NCBI GenBank assembly: GCA_964347945.1
Contig: CAYGAW010000062.1
Location: 1-49,451 of the forward strand
DNA: 49,451 nucleotides
DNA from: CAYGAW01 sp964347945
Lineage (GTDB): Bacteria > Chloroflexota > Anaerolineae > UBA7937 > B3-Chlor
Reading direction: 5' to 3'
The translations under genes and the position numbers were made by a program. The notes below the pieces were generated by a model. That model did no database searches, had not been told where the DNA came from, and saw nothing but the letters and a program-made list of their open reading frames with translations. Numbering within the stretch: position 1 is the first letter of the stretch; every line of letters starts with the position of its first letter. Positions 32,401-40,932 of the stretch are shown piece by piece.

Positions 32401-33987
32401 CTAGTGCACTCTCCTGCTAGGCGCCTTGCAGTACTCGTCTCGCAACACATTCTTCGATATCTTGCCGGAGCCGGTCTTGGGCAACGCTGAGACGAGATCC
32501 ACAGACTTGGGCGCCTTGAAGCTGGCCATTCTCTCCTTGCAGAACTGGATGATCTCCTCCTCAGAGGCGTCCTGGCCTTGTTTGAGGGCGACGACGCCCG
32601 TCACGGCCTCCCCCCACTTCTCGTCTGGAACTCCGATCACCGCGGCCTCTAGTATCGCGGGATGCGAATACAGCACGTTCTCCACCTCGACTGAGTATAC
32701 GTTCTCCCCTCCGGTGATGATCATGTCCCGCTTGCGATCCACGATGTTCACGTATCCTTCCTCGTCCACGACCGCCATGTCTCCGGTGTATAGCCAACCA
32801 TCCTTGATGGCCTCCTCGGTGACCTCAGGCAAGTTCCAGTAGCCGGACGTCACGCTGTCGCCGCGAACGATGATCTCCCCCACTTCCTCGCCATCCGGCT
32901 CTACATCCTCGCCCTCTGCGTTGACGACCCTCAGTTCCACGGTGATGAACTCGCGACCGGTCTTGGCTCGGAATCGCGTCTGTTGTTCGTCACTCAACCC
33001 TTTGAGGTGATCCTTCAACGTGGATACTGTGAGGTAAGGGCTGGTCTCCGTCATGCCATAGGTCTGAGCGTACTCACAGCCAAAGGTCTCCATGATGCGC
33101 TCCACCAACTTCCCGGCGATGGGAGCGCCGCCACTGAGCAGCAGACGCAGGCTAGCATAGTCATACTTGGCCACGTCGGCATAGTTCACCAGGGCGTTCA
33201 GCATGGTGGGAATCATGTTGGTGATGGTCACTCCCTCGCGCTCGATGGCCTCCAAGACCGCCTGTTCTCTGAACTCTGGCACCATCACGTGCACTCCCCC
33301 CACCCAGGTAATGGCCCAGGTGGCCCAGCCGTCTGCAAGGTGAAACAGAGGGGCAGCATGAATCCAGACATCAGCATCGGTGAGCTGGAACTCAGCTATG
33401 GTTCCTAGCGCGTGTACGTAGACGTTGCGATGGGTGAGCACCACTCCCTTGCCTTTACCGGTCGTTCCACTGGTGTAGTAGATCTGCGCTAGGTCGTCCC
33501 CCCCAATCTCCGCAATGGGAGGACCTGCCGGGCTGGCCTCCTCCAGAAGTGACTCGTAGCTCGGTTCTTCGCACCCACTTCCCTTCTCCCTGACACTATC
33601 ACCCGCCCACACGACCTTGCACTTCTCGCCCTCCAAATCCGCAACGGATTCTACTCGCTCACGCAAGTACTCATCCACGACAAGGATCTTCGCTTCGGAA
33701 TCTCTAATTATGTCAAGCCAGTCGGAGGTACTCAACCGGTAGTTCATGGGCACCAAGACCGCGCCGATCTGCATCACTCCGAAATAGCACTCCAGGTAGC
33801 GGTGGCAGTTGCGGTGCAGGATAGCCACCCTATCGCCCTTCTCTATTCCAAGAGAACGCAATGCTTGCGATAGGCAGTCAACTCGCTGTCCAAACTCGGA
33901 ATACGTCCAGGAGCTATCTCCACATACCACGGCGCGCTTGCGAGGGTAGAGGCGAACTGCCTTTCTCAAAGGCTCGGTTAGAATCAC
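32401..33987 (-). CDS. Acyl-CoA synthetase (AMP-forming)
   Basis: This ANL-superfamily adenylating enzyme (528 residues) activates a carboxylic acid with ATP and CoA. Motifs are YYTSGTTGKGKGVVLTH (P-loop), QTYGMTETSP, GWLYTGDMAVVDEEGYV, RKRDMIITGGENV and the C-terminal lysine motif PKTGSGKISKN. Substrate length cannot be read from sequence. The GTG at 33987 has AGGGAGG five bases upstream and avoids overlapping the preceding gene. It ends convergently against the hydrogenase protease gene, 90 bases away, and is probably co-transcribed with the CoA-disulfide-reductase-like gene. Confidence 0.9.
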   Translation of the reverse strand: MILTEPLRKAVRLYPRKRAVVCGDSSWTYSEFGQRVDCLSQALRSLGIEKGDRVAILHRNCHRYLECYFGVMQIGAVLVPMNYRLSTSDWLDIIRDSEAKILVVDEYLRERVESVADLEGEKCKVVWAGDSVREKGSGCEEPSYESLLEEASPAGPPIAEIGGDDLAQIYYTSGTTGKGKGVVLTHRNVYVHALGTIAEFQLTDADVWIHAAPLFHLADGWATWAITWVGGVHVMVPEFREQAVLEAIEREGVTITNMIPTMLNALVNYADVAKYDYASLRLLLSGGAPIAGKLVERIMETFGCEYAQTYGMTETSPYLTVSTLKDHLKGLSDEQQTRFRAKTGREFITVELRVVNAEGEDVEPDGEEVGEIIVRGDSVTSGYWNLPEVTEEAIKDGWLYTGDMAVVDEEGYVNIVDRKRDMIITGGENVYSVEVENVLYSHPAILEAAVIGVPDEKWGEAVTGVVALKQGQDASEEEIIQFCKERMASFKAPKSVDLVSALPKTGSGKISKNVLRDEYCKAPSRRVH

Positions 33988-33997
33988 ACCGGCCTCC

Positions 33998-35362
33998 CTA
34001 ATTCTTAGCCGCCACGTTAGCTGCCACCAGGATAGGATCCCATACTGGTGCAAAAGGAGGAGCGTAGCTCAGATCCAACCGCTGCAAGTCCCCGATGGTC
34101 AAACCATGATGCAGAGCCGTGGCGAAGACATCGATACGCTTCGCCTCCGGCACCGGCCCTGCAATCTGAGCTCCCAGCAGCCTACCGTCTTCAGAATCCC
34201 ACACAAGTTTGATGTGCATCGGTCCGGGGCTCGGGTAGTAATGCGCTCTCGTTCCATGCCTGATCGTCTGGGCTCGTGCAGGGATTCCCGACTCCTCAGC
34301 GGCCTTCCCGGTCAGACCGGTGACCGCCACTCCTAGCTCGAAGGCCTTAGTGATGGCCGTGCCGACAACGCCGGTGAACGCAGCCTCTCCCCCGGCCGCG
34401 TTGGTTCCAGCCACACGCCCCTGCTTGTTGGCCGTAGTTCCCAGAGGGATATAAGAAGGCTTGTCAAGCAGCGCGTGACGTGTCTCCGCACAGTCACCCG
34501 CTGCATATACGTCGGGCACGTTGGTGCGCATCCTCTCGTCCACAGCAATAGCACCTTTCGCCCCCAATGCGATGCCTGCTTCCTCGGCCAGCCGGGATTG
34601 GGCCCGGACGCCTGCTCCAATCAACACTAGGTCCGCCTCGTAGCGCCCCTGCTGCGAGAGCACCATCCGCGCTCGACCGCTGGTGTCTCCTTCTACGCCC
34701 AAGGCCGTATCGTCCACCGATATCTTGACACCATTCCGCTCCAACTCGTCCTGCATCAACTGCGCGATGTCTGGATCGAAGTTGTTGAGAACCTGGGAAG
34801 GCCTGTTCAACATCGTGGTCTCCAACCCCAGCCCCGTGAAAGCCTCGGCAACCTCAACTCCGATGTATCCTGCGCCGATGATCACCGCACGTCGAGGCTT
34901 TTCGTGCGCGATGAACTCCTTGACCGCGATGCCATCCTCTACATTTCGCAGCACGAACACGCCCTCCAGGTCTACTCCGGGGATGGGAGGCCTGAGGGCG
35001 GTCCCACCACTGGCGACGACCAGCTTGTCGTACTCAAGCGTGAATTCTCGCCCACCCTCCAGGTCCCTCACGGTGACCTGCTTGTTCATCGTATCGATAG
35101 CCCGCACCTCGTGGTGCGTGCGGGCCTCGATGTTCTGCTGGGCAAACTGCTCTGGAGTCCTCGCAATGAGGTCGTCGGCGTTCTTCACCACGCCGCCGAT
35201 GAAATAGGGTAAGCCACAAGAACCGTAGGACACATACCCTGTCTTCTCGAAGGCCACGATCTCCAGATCCCCGTTAGTACGGCGGGCCCGTGCCGCGGCA
35301 CTCATCCCTGCTGCCACACCGCCGATGATCACCAAACGCTCCCTATCCTTTGAACTAGACAT
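33998..35362 (-). CDS. CoA-disulfide reductase / NADH oxidase-like flavoprotein
   Basis: The 454-residue pyridine-nucleotide-disulfide oxidoreductase has FAD motif IIGGVAAGMSAAARAR, the single catalytic cysteine C49 (SYGSCGLPYFIGG) typical of CoA-disulfide reductases and NADH peroxidase/oxidases, an NAD motif IIGAGYIGVEVAEAF and the flavin block VYAAGDCAE. The C-terminal dimerisation domain is present; there is no rhodanese domain. Likely roles are reduction of CoA disulfide, polysulfide or peroxide in an anaerobe. An adjacent acyl-CoA synthetase follows 10 bases later. Confidence 0.88.
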   Translation of the reverse strand: MSSSKDRERLVIIGGVAAGMSAAARARRTNGDLEIVAFEKTGYVSYGSCGLPYFIGGVVKNADDLIARTPEQFAQQNIEARTHHEVRAIDTMNKQVTVRDLEGGREFTLEYDKLVVASGGTALRPPIPGVDLEGVFVLRNVEDGIAVKEFIAHEKPRRAVIIGAGYIGVEVAEAFTGLGLETTMLNRPSQVLNNFDPDIAQLMQDELERNGVKISVDDTALGVEGDTSGRARMVLSQQGRYEADLVLIGAGVRAQSRLAEEAGIALGAKGAIAVDERMRTNVPDVYAAGDCAETRHALLDKPSYIPLGTTANKQGRVAGTNAAGGEAAFTGVVGTAITKAFELGVAVTGLTGKAAEESGIPARAQTIRHGTRAHYYPSPGPMHIKLVWDSEDGRLLGAQIAGPVPEAKRIDVFATALHHGLTIGDLQRLDLSYAPPFAPVWDPILVAANVAAKN

Positions 35363-35397
35363 GAACCCTCCCGGATACTCCGAGACAACTACTCAAA

Positions 35398-36252
35398 TCA
35401 AGATGTAGAGGCTATAACATCACGCAATACTCTAAGATTCTGCCTGTCCTCTTCGTAATCAGGCCCTTTGGGCGTTTCCAGCACCATCGGCAGATCCCGA
35501 AAACGGTCGTCGTTCAGTAGCAAACGAAAAGGCTCCAGGCCCAGCTTCCCACGGCCAATGTGCTGATGACGATCCAGGCGACTGCCAAGCTCGCCTTTCG
35601 CATCGTTGAGGTGAATGACCTTGAGGCGTTCCAGGCCGATCAACTCATCCAGTTCTCGAAAAGTACCCTCGTATCCTTCACGCGTGCGCAGCTCGTAGCC
35701 CGCGGCAAAGGCATGACAGGTGTCGAAACAGATCCCCAGCCAGCTGTCATCTGCGACTAGGTCCAACAGCTGAGCTAGTTGCCCGAAACTGTGTCCCAGG
35801 TTCGTCCCCTGTCCAGCGGTTATCTCCAGCAGCACTTCCACCTGGTGTCCTCCGGCTTGCTCGCGGGCCTGATCGAGGGCCTGGGCGATGCGTCTCGATC
35901 CCGCTTCCTCCCCAGTATCGACGTGAGAACCAGGATGGATGACCAGGTAGGGGATGCCCAGCTGCTGGCAGTGCCCGAGCTCCTCGACGAACACCCGCAT
36001 CGACTTCTGCCACAACTCCTCATCGGGGGAGCCGAGGTTAATCAGGTAGCAATCGTGAGCTACCACAGGGTCAATCCCGGTGTGCTGCTTATTCTCGCAA
36101 AACCGGAGGACCTCTTCCTCGTCCAGGACGCGCGGGCGCCACTGGCGGGGGCTCCTGGTGAAGATCTGAATGGTCTCACAGCCGACGTCATGGCCACGGA
36201 GAATGGCCTTGTCTACGCCGCCAGCGATGGAAATGTGAGCACCCAGAGGCAT
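35398..36252 (-). CDS. nfo: Endonuclease IV (AP endonuclease)
   Basis: The 284-residue TIM-barrel nuclease of the Nfo family cuts 5' of abasic sites with three metal ions. Signatures are the N-terminal GAHISIAGGV, TIQIFTRSPRQW, VIHPGSHVDTG, LLEITAGQGTNLG (metal-binding Glu), GICFDTCHAFAAGY, HLNDAKGELGSRLDRHQHIG and the final LETPKG. The start is a clear ATG with a weak SD. It is on the same strand as, and about 100 bases after, adenine deaminase. Confidence 0.95.
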   Translation of the reverse strand: MPLGAHISIAGGVDKAILRGHDVGCETIQIFTRSPRQWRPRVLDEEEVLRFCENKQHTGIDPVVAHDCYLINLGSPDEELWQKSMRVFVEELGHCQQLGIPYLVIHPGSHVDTGEEAGSRRIAQALDQAREQAGGHQVEVLLEITAGQGTNLGHSFGQLAQLLDLVADDSWLGICFDTCHAFAAGYELRTREGYEGTFRELDELIGLERLKVIHLNDAKGELGSRLDRHQHIGRGKLGLEPFRLLLNDDRFRDLPMVLETPKGPDYEEDRQNLRVLRDVIASTS

Positions 36253-36358
36253 CGCTCGTTCCCACCAAGAATGAAGTTGCTGACCCTAAGTCGTCGCCGT
36301 AGTTGTGTCCACCGCTAGGCTACGCGTGCCGTCACGCTCTCCAACCCGTGTCAGATTT

Positions 36359-38161
36359 TCATGCGATCACGGTGTCTACACGTGTGAATTGCACAGTGTC
36401 CACCAAACCCCGGTTGGTGATGCGTAGCTCAGGGATGACCGGCAGAGCGAGAATGGACATGGTCATGAAAGGCGAAGGCAGGTCGCAGCCCAGCTCGTGC
36501 CAGGCCCTAGCCAGAGCCTGCACCTCGTCGTCGACCACCTCCACCGGTTCCTGTGACATTAGCCCCGCGATGGGCAGCGGAACGAGAGCCAGCACTTCGC
36601 CATCGCGGACCGCCACCATACCCCCACCGGCCCTCACCAGCGTGTTACCGGCGAAAGCCATGTCGGCTTCGTTGGTGCCCACGATAAGCAGGTTGTGGCT
36701 ATCGTGGGCAATCGTGGAAGCCACAGCTCCGTCCTTGAGACCAAACCCTGTGACGAACCCCAGCCCGATCTGTCCAGTGGCTTTGTGTCTCTCCACCGAG
36801 GCCACTTTGGCCAGGTCAGCACTCGCGGATGCGGCCACGGTCCCGTCAAGAACGGGTCGCTCCACTTGCACGTGCCTGGTGACCACCTGCCCACCTTGCA
36901 CCTCGATCACTCGCACGGTGACACTGGACGCACCATCGGGAACTCGAATCATGAAGTCGTCCTCTCCGAGGGCGCGAGGCAAGCGCACGGAATGCCGTAC
37001 CGAGTCGGGGTAGCTGAAGTCAGGCAACTCCACCGACAATTGTCCTCCTTCGGCGACCAGCACACCATCCACCAGGACCTTGTCCACCCGCATCTCTTTC
37101 AAGTCCCGCACGAAGATGATGTCGGCGCACTTGCCCGGGCTAACGCTTCCCAGGTCGTGACCCAGACGGAAGTACTCGGCCACGTTGACGGTGGCCATCT
37201 GGACTGCCCGCACTGGTTCCAGACCCTCTTCGATGGCTCTTCTGACTACGTGGTTCAAATGACCCACATTGATCAGCGTGTCGGGGTGTGTGTCGTCGGT
37301 CACAATCATCGCGTGCCGGCTGTCTACGCCCGTGTCGCTGATAGCGCGAATCGTCTCCTTCAAATCGTGCCAGGCGGACCCTTCACGAAGCATGACACAC
37401 ATGCCCAGACGCAATTTCGCCAAGGCATCCTCCATGCGAGTGGACTCATGACAGGAACTGATGCCTGCGGCGATGAAAGCCTGCAAGCCGCGCTCCGTCT
37501 CAGGGATGGAGTAATGCCCCGTCACCACCTTTCCCGCGTCCAGTGTGGCCCGCAGTATGGCATGGACGTCCCTATCACCGTCTATCACGCCAGGCATATT
37601 CATCATCTCCCCCAACCCCGCCACGTAGTCCCAGCCCATGGCCTCACTCACGTCCGGTGGACCGATGACCGCGCCTGCGTCCTCGAAGCCTGGCATCGCC
37701 GGCACGCAGGAAGGCATGGCCAGGTACACCTTCAAGGGCAGGTGTCGAGCCTCCTCCATCATCACCTTGATGCCCTCGATGCCGAGCACATTGGCCAGTT
37801 CGTGGTTATCGATGAACACAGCCGTCGTCCCATGGGGCAAGACGGCGCGGGCGAACTGAGTGGGGGTGATCATGCTGCTCTCGATGTGGACATGTCCCTC
37901 CATCAATCCCGGAAGGAGATAATACCCGCTGGCGTCTATCAGTTCCGTCCCACCGCCTATGGTGTGCTCAGCCTGGCCAACCAGGACGACACGGCCAGCT
38001 TTGATGGCCACATCAACCCCGTCTTGGATCTCAGCCGTGTGTACGTTGACCAGTCTACCGCCACGAATGACCACCTCGGCCTCATCTCGCCCCATGGCGG
38101 CATCGACCAAGGTTCGCGTTACCTCCCCCAGCTTCCGACGCTGAGGCGCGTAGACTGCCAT
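36359..38161 (-). CDS. ade: Adenine deaminase
   Basis: The 600-residue amidohydrolase converts adenine to hypoxanthine in purine salvage. Signatures are LPGLMEGHVHIESSM (metal-binding HxH), the VFIDNHE block, GHYSIPETE, SCHESTR and DDTHPD, followed by MATVNVAEYFRLG and SPGKCADI. The C-terminal domain (VIEVQGGQVVTRH to the IPELRITNRGLVD end) matches the Ade family and its full length. GGAGAGG precedes the ATG. Confidence 0.95.
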   Translation of the reverse strand: MAVYAPQRRKLGEVTRTLVDAAMGRDEAEVVIRGGRLVNVHTAEIQDGVDVAIKAGRVVLVGQAEHTIGGGTELIDASGYYLLPGLMEGHVHIESSMITPTQFARAVLPHGTTAVFIDNHELANVLGIEGIKVMMEEARHLPLKVYLAMPSCVPAMPGFEDAGAVIGPPDVSEAMGWDYVAGLGEMMNMPGVIDGDRDVHAILRATLDAGKVVTGHYSIPETERGLQAFIAAGISSCHESTRMEDALAKLRLGMCVMLREGSAWHDLKETIRAISDTGVDSRHAMIVTDDTHPDTLINVGHLNHVVRRAIEEGLEPVRAVQMATVNVAEYFRLGHDLGSVSPGKCADIIFVRDLKEMRVDKVLVDGVLVAEGGQLSVELPDFSYPDSVRHSVRLPRALGEDDFMIRVPDGASSVTVRVIEVQGGQVVTRHVQVERPVLDGTVAASASADLAKVASVERHKATGQIGLGFVTGFGLKDGAVASTIAHDSHNLLIVGTNEADMAFAGNTLVRAGGGMVAVRDGEVLALVPLPIAGLMSQEPVEVVDDEVQALARAWHELGCDLPSPFMTMSILALPVIPELRITNRGLVDTVQFTRVDTVIA

Positions 38162-38210
38162 TGGACCTCTCCTTTGGCCGGATCCTAGCTGGTGGCGCCC
38201 ACCCTACCGA

Positions 38211-39551
38211 CTACACAGCGTCCCTGAGGAAGAACTCATACGGGTCCTCGATGAGCGTCTGCAACTCTTGCAGGAAACGCGCTGCGGTCGCCCCGTCCAA
38301 CACCCGATGATCCACAGAAAGGGTGAGATAGATCGTTGGCCTGGCAACCACCTCCCCATCCTCCACCACGGGACGCTCAAGTATCCGACCAGTGGCCAGG
38401 ATCGCACTCTGTGGCGGATTGATGATGGCCTGGAAGACATCCACGCCCAGCATCCCCAGATTGGTGAGGGTGAAAGTCCCCCCGGTTACTTCATCGAGAG
38501 TGAGCCTCCCTGCCTTTGCCTTTTCCGCCAGTTCGCTTCGGGCCGCGGCTATCTCGGCCAGAGTTAGCTCGTCTGCGGCCTTGACGACCGGGACGACCAA
38601 CCCCTCGTCAATGGCGGTGGCGAGCCCTATGTTGATCTCACGGAACACCCGAATCCCTCCGTCCTCCCAGGTCGCGTTGGCAAGGGGATGGTTTCGCAAT
38701 GCAGCCGCGAGCAGCTTCACCAGAAGATCGGTGAACGTCAGGCGCACCTGAGCTTCCTTCTCACAGATGGGAAGCAGCCTGTCCCTGAGTTCCACGAGAG
38801 CCGTGGCTTTGACCTCCACCCCCAGGTAGAAGTGGGGTGCCACGGAGAAGCTCTGGCTCATGCGCTCTGCCATCAGCTTGTGAATGGGGTGTAAGGAGAG
38901 CAATCCCTCTTCTTCGACACGGCTTTCCTTCGGCTGCGCCACGAAATCCAAGACATCCTGTTCGACGATGCGTCCGTCCGGGCCAGACCCTGGCACAACT
39001 CCTAGTGCGATGCCATGCTCGCGAGCCACTCGTCGCGCGGCGGGCGATGCCTTCGGGCTCCCTGGAGCAGGCTCAGCAGCACCCGGCATCGCCTGGGCAT
39101 GCTCCACTGCTGTTTGGACGTCCTGCTTTACGATCATCCCATCCTTGCCAGAGCCCTTCACCTGGCCCAGATCTATGCCCTTGTCTCGTGCCAGCCTCCT
39201 GGCGGCAGGAGTGGCCGCGATCGCGGCAGCAGCGACGGGAGGTGCTGCCGTGACCTCCTCCACCCGCACCTCCTCGGCAGGATGGACTCCGGGGATGGCT
39301 TCGGGCACCTCCTCGCCGGGTGCAGCTATGTAGGCCACCACCTGGGCTATAGGCACAGTCTCATCTTCATGCACCAATATCCTGGCCAATACGCCCGACG
39401 CTGTGCACTCCACCTCCATCACCACTTTATCCGTCTGCACCTCAAAGAGAATCTCACCCTCTTCTACAGCGTCGCCCTCCTCCTTCACCCAGCGAACGAT
39501 GGTGCCTTCTTCCATGGTCAAGCCCAGCTTGGGCATTATTACCTCATCCAC
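38211..39551 (-). CDS. Dihydrolipoamide acyltransferase (E2) with tandem subunit-binding domains
   Basis: This 446-residue E2 of a 2-oxoacid dehydrogenase-type complex has one lipoyl domain (residues 1-78, lipoyl-lysine K42 in QTDKVVMEV). It has two peripheral subunit-binding domains in tandem, about 113-149 (ATPAARRLARDKGIDLG) and 169-204 (ASPAARRVAREHGIALG). A CoA-acyltransferase domain ends in DHRVLDG (H415, D419). Standard E2 proteins have one binding domain. No E1 or E3 gene is adjacent, so the substrate (pyruvate, branched-chain or acetoin) is unknown. It starts with GTG behind GGAGGG. Confidence 0.9.
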   Translation of the reverse strand: MDEVIMPKLGLTMEEGTIVRWVKEEGDAVEEGEILFEVQTDKVVMEVECTASGVLARILVHEDETVPIAQVVAYIAAPGEEVPEAIPGVHPAEEVRVEEVTAAPPVAAAAIAATPAARRLARDKGIDLGQVKGSGKDGMIVKQDVQTAVEHAQAMPGAAEPAPGSPKASPAARRVAREHGIALGVVPGSGPDGRIVEQDVLDFVAQPKESRVEEEGLLSLHPIHKLMAERMSQSFSVAPHFYLGVEVKATALVELRDRLLPICEKEAQVRLTFTDLLVKLLAAALRNHPLANATWEDGGIRVFREINIGLATAIDEGLVVPVVKAADELTLAEIAAARSELAEKAKAGRLTLDEVTGGTFTLTNLGMLGVDVFQAIINPPQSAILATGRILERPVVEDGEVVARPTIYLTLSVDHRVLDGATAARFLQELQTLIEDPYEFFLRDAV

Positions 39552-39637
39552 CCCGACCCTCCTGCCTCAGTTGCTCCCTCCCCACAGGCGCGCCAAGACC
39601 CCCAGCGTTCCTCTAGAGACTGAACTATTATGAACAT

Positions 39638-39671
39638 CGGAGGCATCACACTCTGGGTTATGCTGCCTCCG
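39638..39671 (-). terminator. Hairpin in the gap between E2 and membrane-protein genes
   Basis: Arms CGGAGGCAT and ATGC-T-GCCTCCG pair with one bulge around a 13-nt loop. It lies about 160 bases after the membrane-protein stop on the minus strand and before the E2 start, so it may end that transcript. No good U tract follows. The rest of the 278-base gap shows nothing I can name. Confidence 0.35.
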
Positions 39672-39829
39672 AATGACGGTCTATGAATCTGTGTTGATGC
39701 TGCACCAAGTGGACGTTCCGTTCGGTTCACATCGCCTTCGCCGCGCGCCAGTCCAATCCACCGAGCCCATCAGCTGACGTCTGGAGCGATATCGAGCCGA
39801 CCGACCCGCGACACTGTCCACTATTGTGC

Positions 39830-40855
39830 TCAAACCCTAAACATGGGGACCAGTTCAGTAGTCAAGCTCTCGAAGTAGCTGTTGGCCGGCATCGATGCAT
39901 CGGTCCCATAGGCGAAATCAGCGATCTCAGCCCTCAACTGCAAACCCACCGCCTCGATGATGATCGGCCTGCCCTTCTGCACCAGGACCGCCTCCCCGCG
40001 ATCTGTCATCTTGGCTCGCAGGATTTCGTTGTTGTACGCGAAGTCGCTCATGACCACGTTGGTGATCGTCTGCACGTTGTCCATGTCTGTCTTGTCGAAG
40101 AGCCATATCTCGAAGGCCACGATCTTGTCTGGGCTCCCTTCACCCATGATCTCGGAGAAGCCCACACCGCATGCCCCGTAGAACTCGCCCTCGGGTCCCG
40201 GCGCTTCGATGTTGAACGACGTATCGTACCCATCATCCCCAAAGTTGTAGGTAGTGACGAAGTGCCCCAGACCTGCCTCTTCAGGCGCTGCGGGAGCGCC
40301 CACCTCCTCCCACGGTACCCGGCTGGGGAGCCTGCCAGAACGCTGCAAGAAACGGAACACGATGATAGCGATGAGCGCCAGTATGAGAAGTGCGAGGAAA
40401 AGGACTCCACAGACAGGCAGCAACGAGCGAAGCCTCCCTGCGATCCCTCCAGCCACGGGCTCCGGTGCCGGCTCAGGGCCTGGGGCCACGGGTTCAGGCG
40501 TGATGTCCAGAGCCATCGCAAGGTACAGGAAACGACGTTTGGCCTCGCCGTCGCCGACCTCCTCGGCCTCTGCGATGAGCGTGGCCAGCATCTCCCCGAT
40601 CTCTTTTCTGTCAAAGCCAACCATCCGCTGCCGTGCCAATTCCCCATCTTCGTTGACGCTGTAGGAATCAGCGACGAGTCTTATGTAGACCTGTTTCTGT
40701 TCCAGTCGGAGATCATAGGGATCAGCATTGACGTACTGCACTGGCCAGATCACCCAGCCAAAGAGCATCCAGCCGATCAGGCAGCCCACAATAAAGCAGA
40801 CGACCCCGGCAATGATCGCGCGCCGTCCTATCATCGTGGTGACGTCTTGCAGCAT
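39830..40855 (-). CDS. Two-TM membrane protein of unknown function
   Basis: I do not recognise this 341-residue protein. It has a hydrophobic segment at about 12-36, an alpha-helical charged region, a proline-rich stretch (EPVAPGPEPAPEPVAGG), a second membrane segment at about 146-168 and a C-terminal domain of about 160 residues rich in beta strands (HFVTTYNFGDDGYDTSFNI, EFYGACGVGFSEI). With two membrane spans, both termini should lie on the same side. GGGAGG precedes the ATG. It follows recJ on the same strand but has its own possible promoter. Confidence 0.75.
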   Translation of the reverse strand: MLQDVTTMIGRRAIIAGVVCFIVGCLIGWMLFGWVIWPVQYVNADPYDLRLEQKQVYIRLVADSYSVNEDGELARQRMVGFDRKEIGEMLATLIAEAEEVGDGEAKRRFLYLAMALDITPEPVAPGPEPAPEPVAGGIAGRLRSLLPVCGVLFLALLILALIAIIVFRFLQRSGRLPSRVPWEEVGAPAAPEEAGLGHFVTTYNFGDDGYDTSFNIEAPGPEGEFYGACGVGFSEIMGEGSPDKIVAFEIWLFDKTDMDNVQTITNVVMSDFAYNNEILRAKMTDRGEAVLVQKGRPIIIEAVGLQLRAEIADFAYGTDASMPANSYFESLTTELVPMFRV

Positions 40856-40903
40856 TCCCGCCTCCCTTCGCCTCCGACAGGCTCCTTACACATCAATCTC
40901 GCT

Positions 40904-40932
40904 ATTCTATCACACTGTCACATTCTATACAA
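40904..40932 (-). promoter_or_regulatory. Candidate promoter for the two-TM membrane protein
   Basis: On the minus strand TTGTAT (40932-40927, overlapping the recJ end) is followed by a 17-bp spacer and TAGAAT (40909-40904). The -10 matches 5 of 6 consensus bases and the -35 matches 3 of 6. Confidence 0.35.

Noticed and set aside
36695..38188. 497-residue plus-strand ORF opposite adenine deaminase
   Set aside because: It is histidine- and valine-rich shadow coding of the ade gene; ade is a full-length, motif-complete enzyme.
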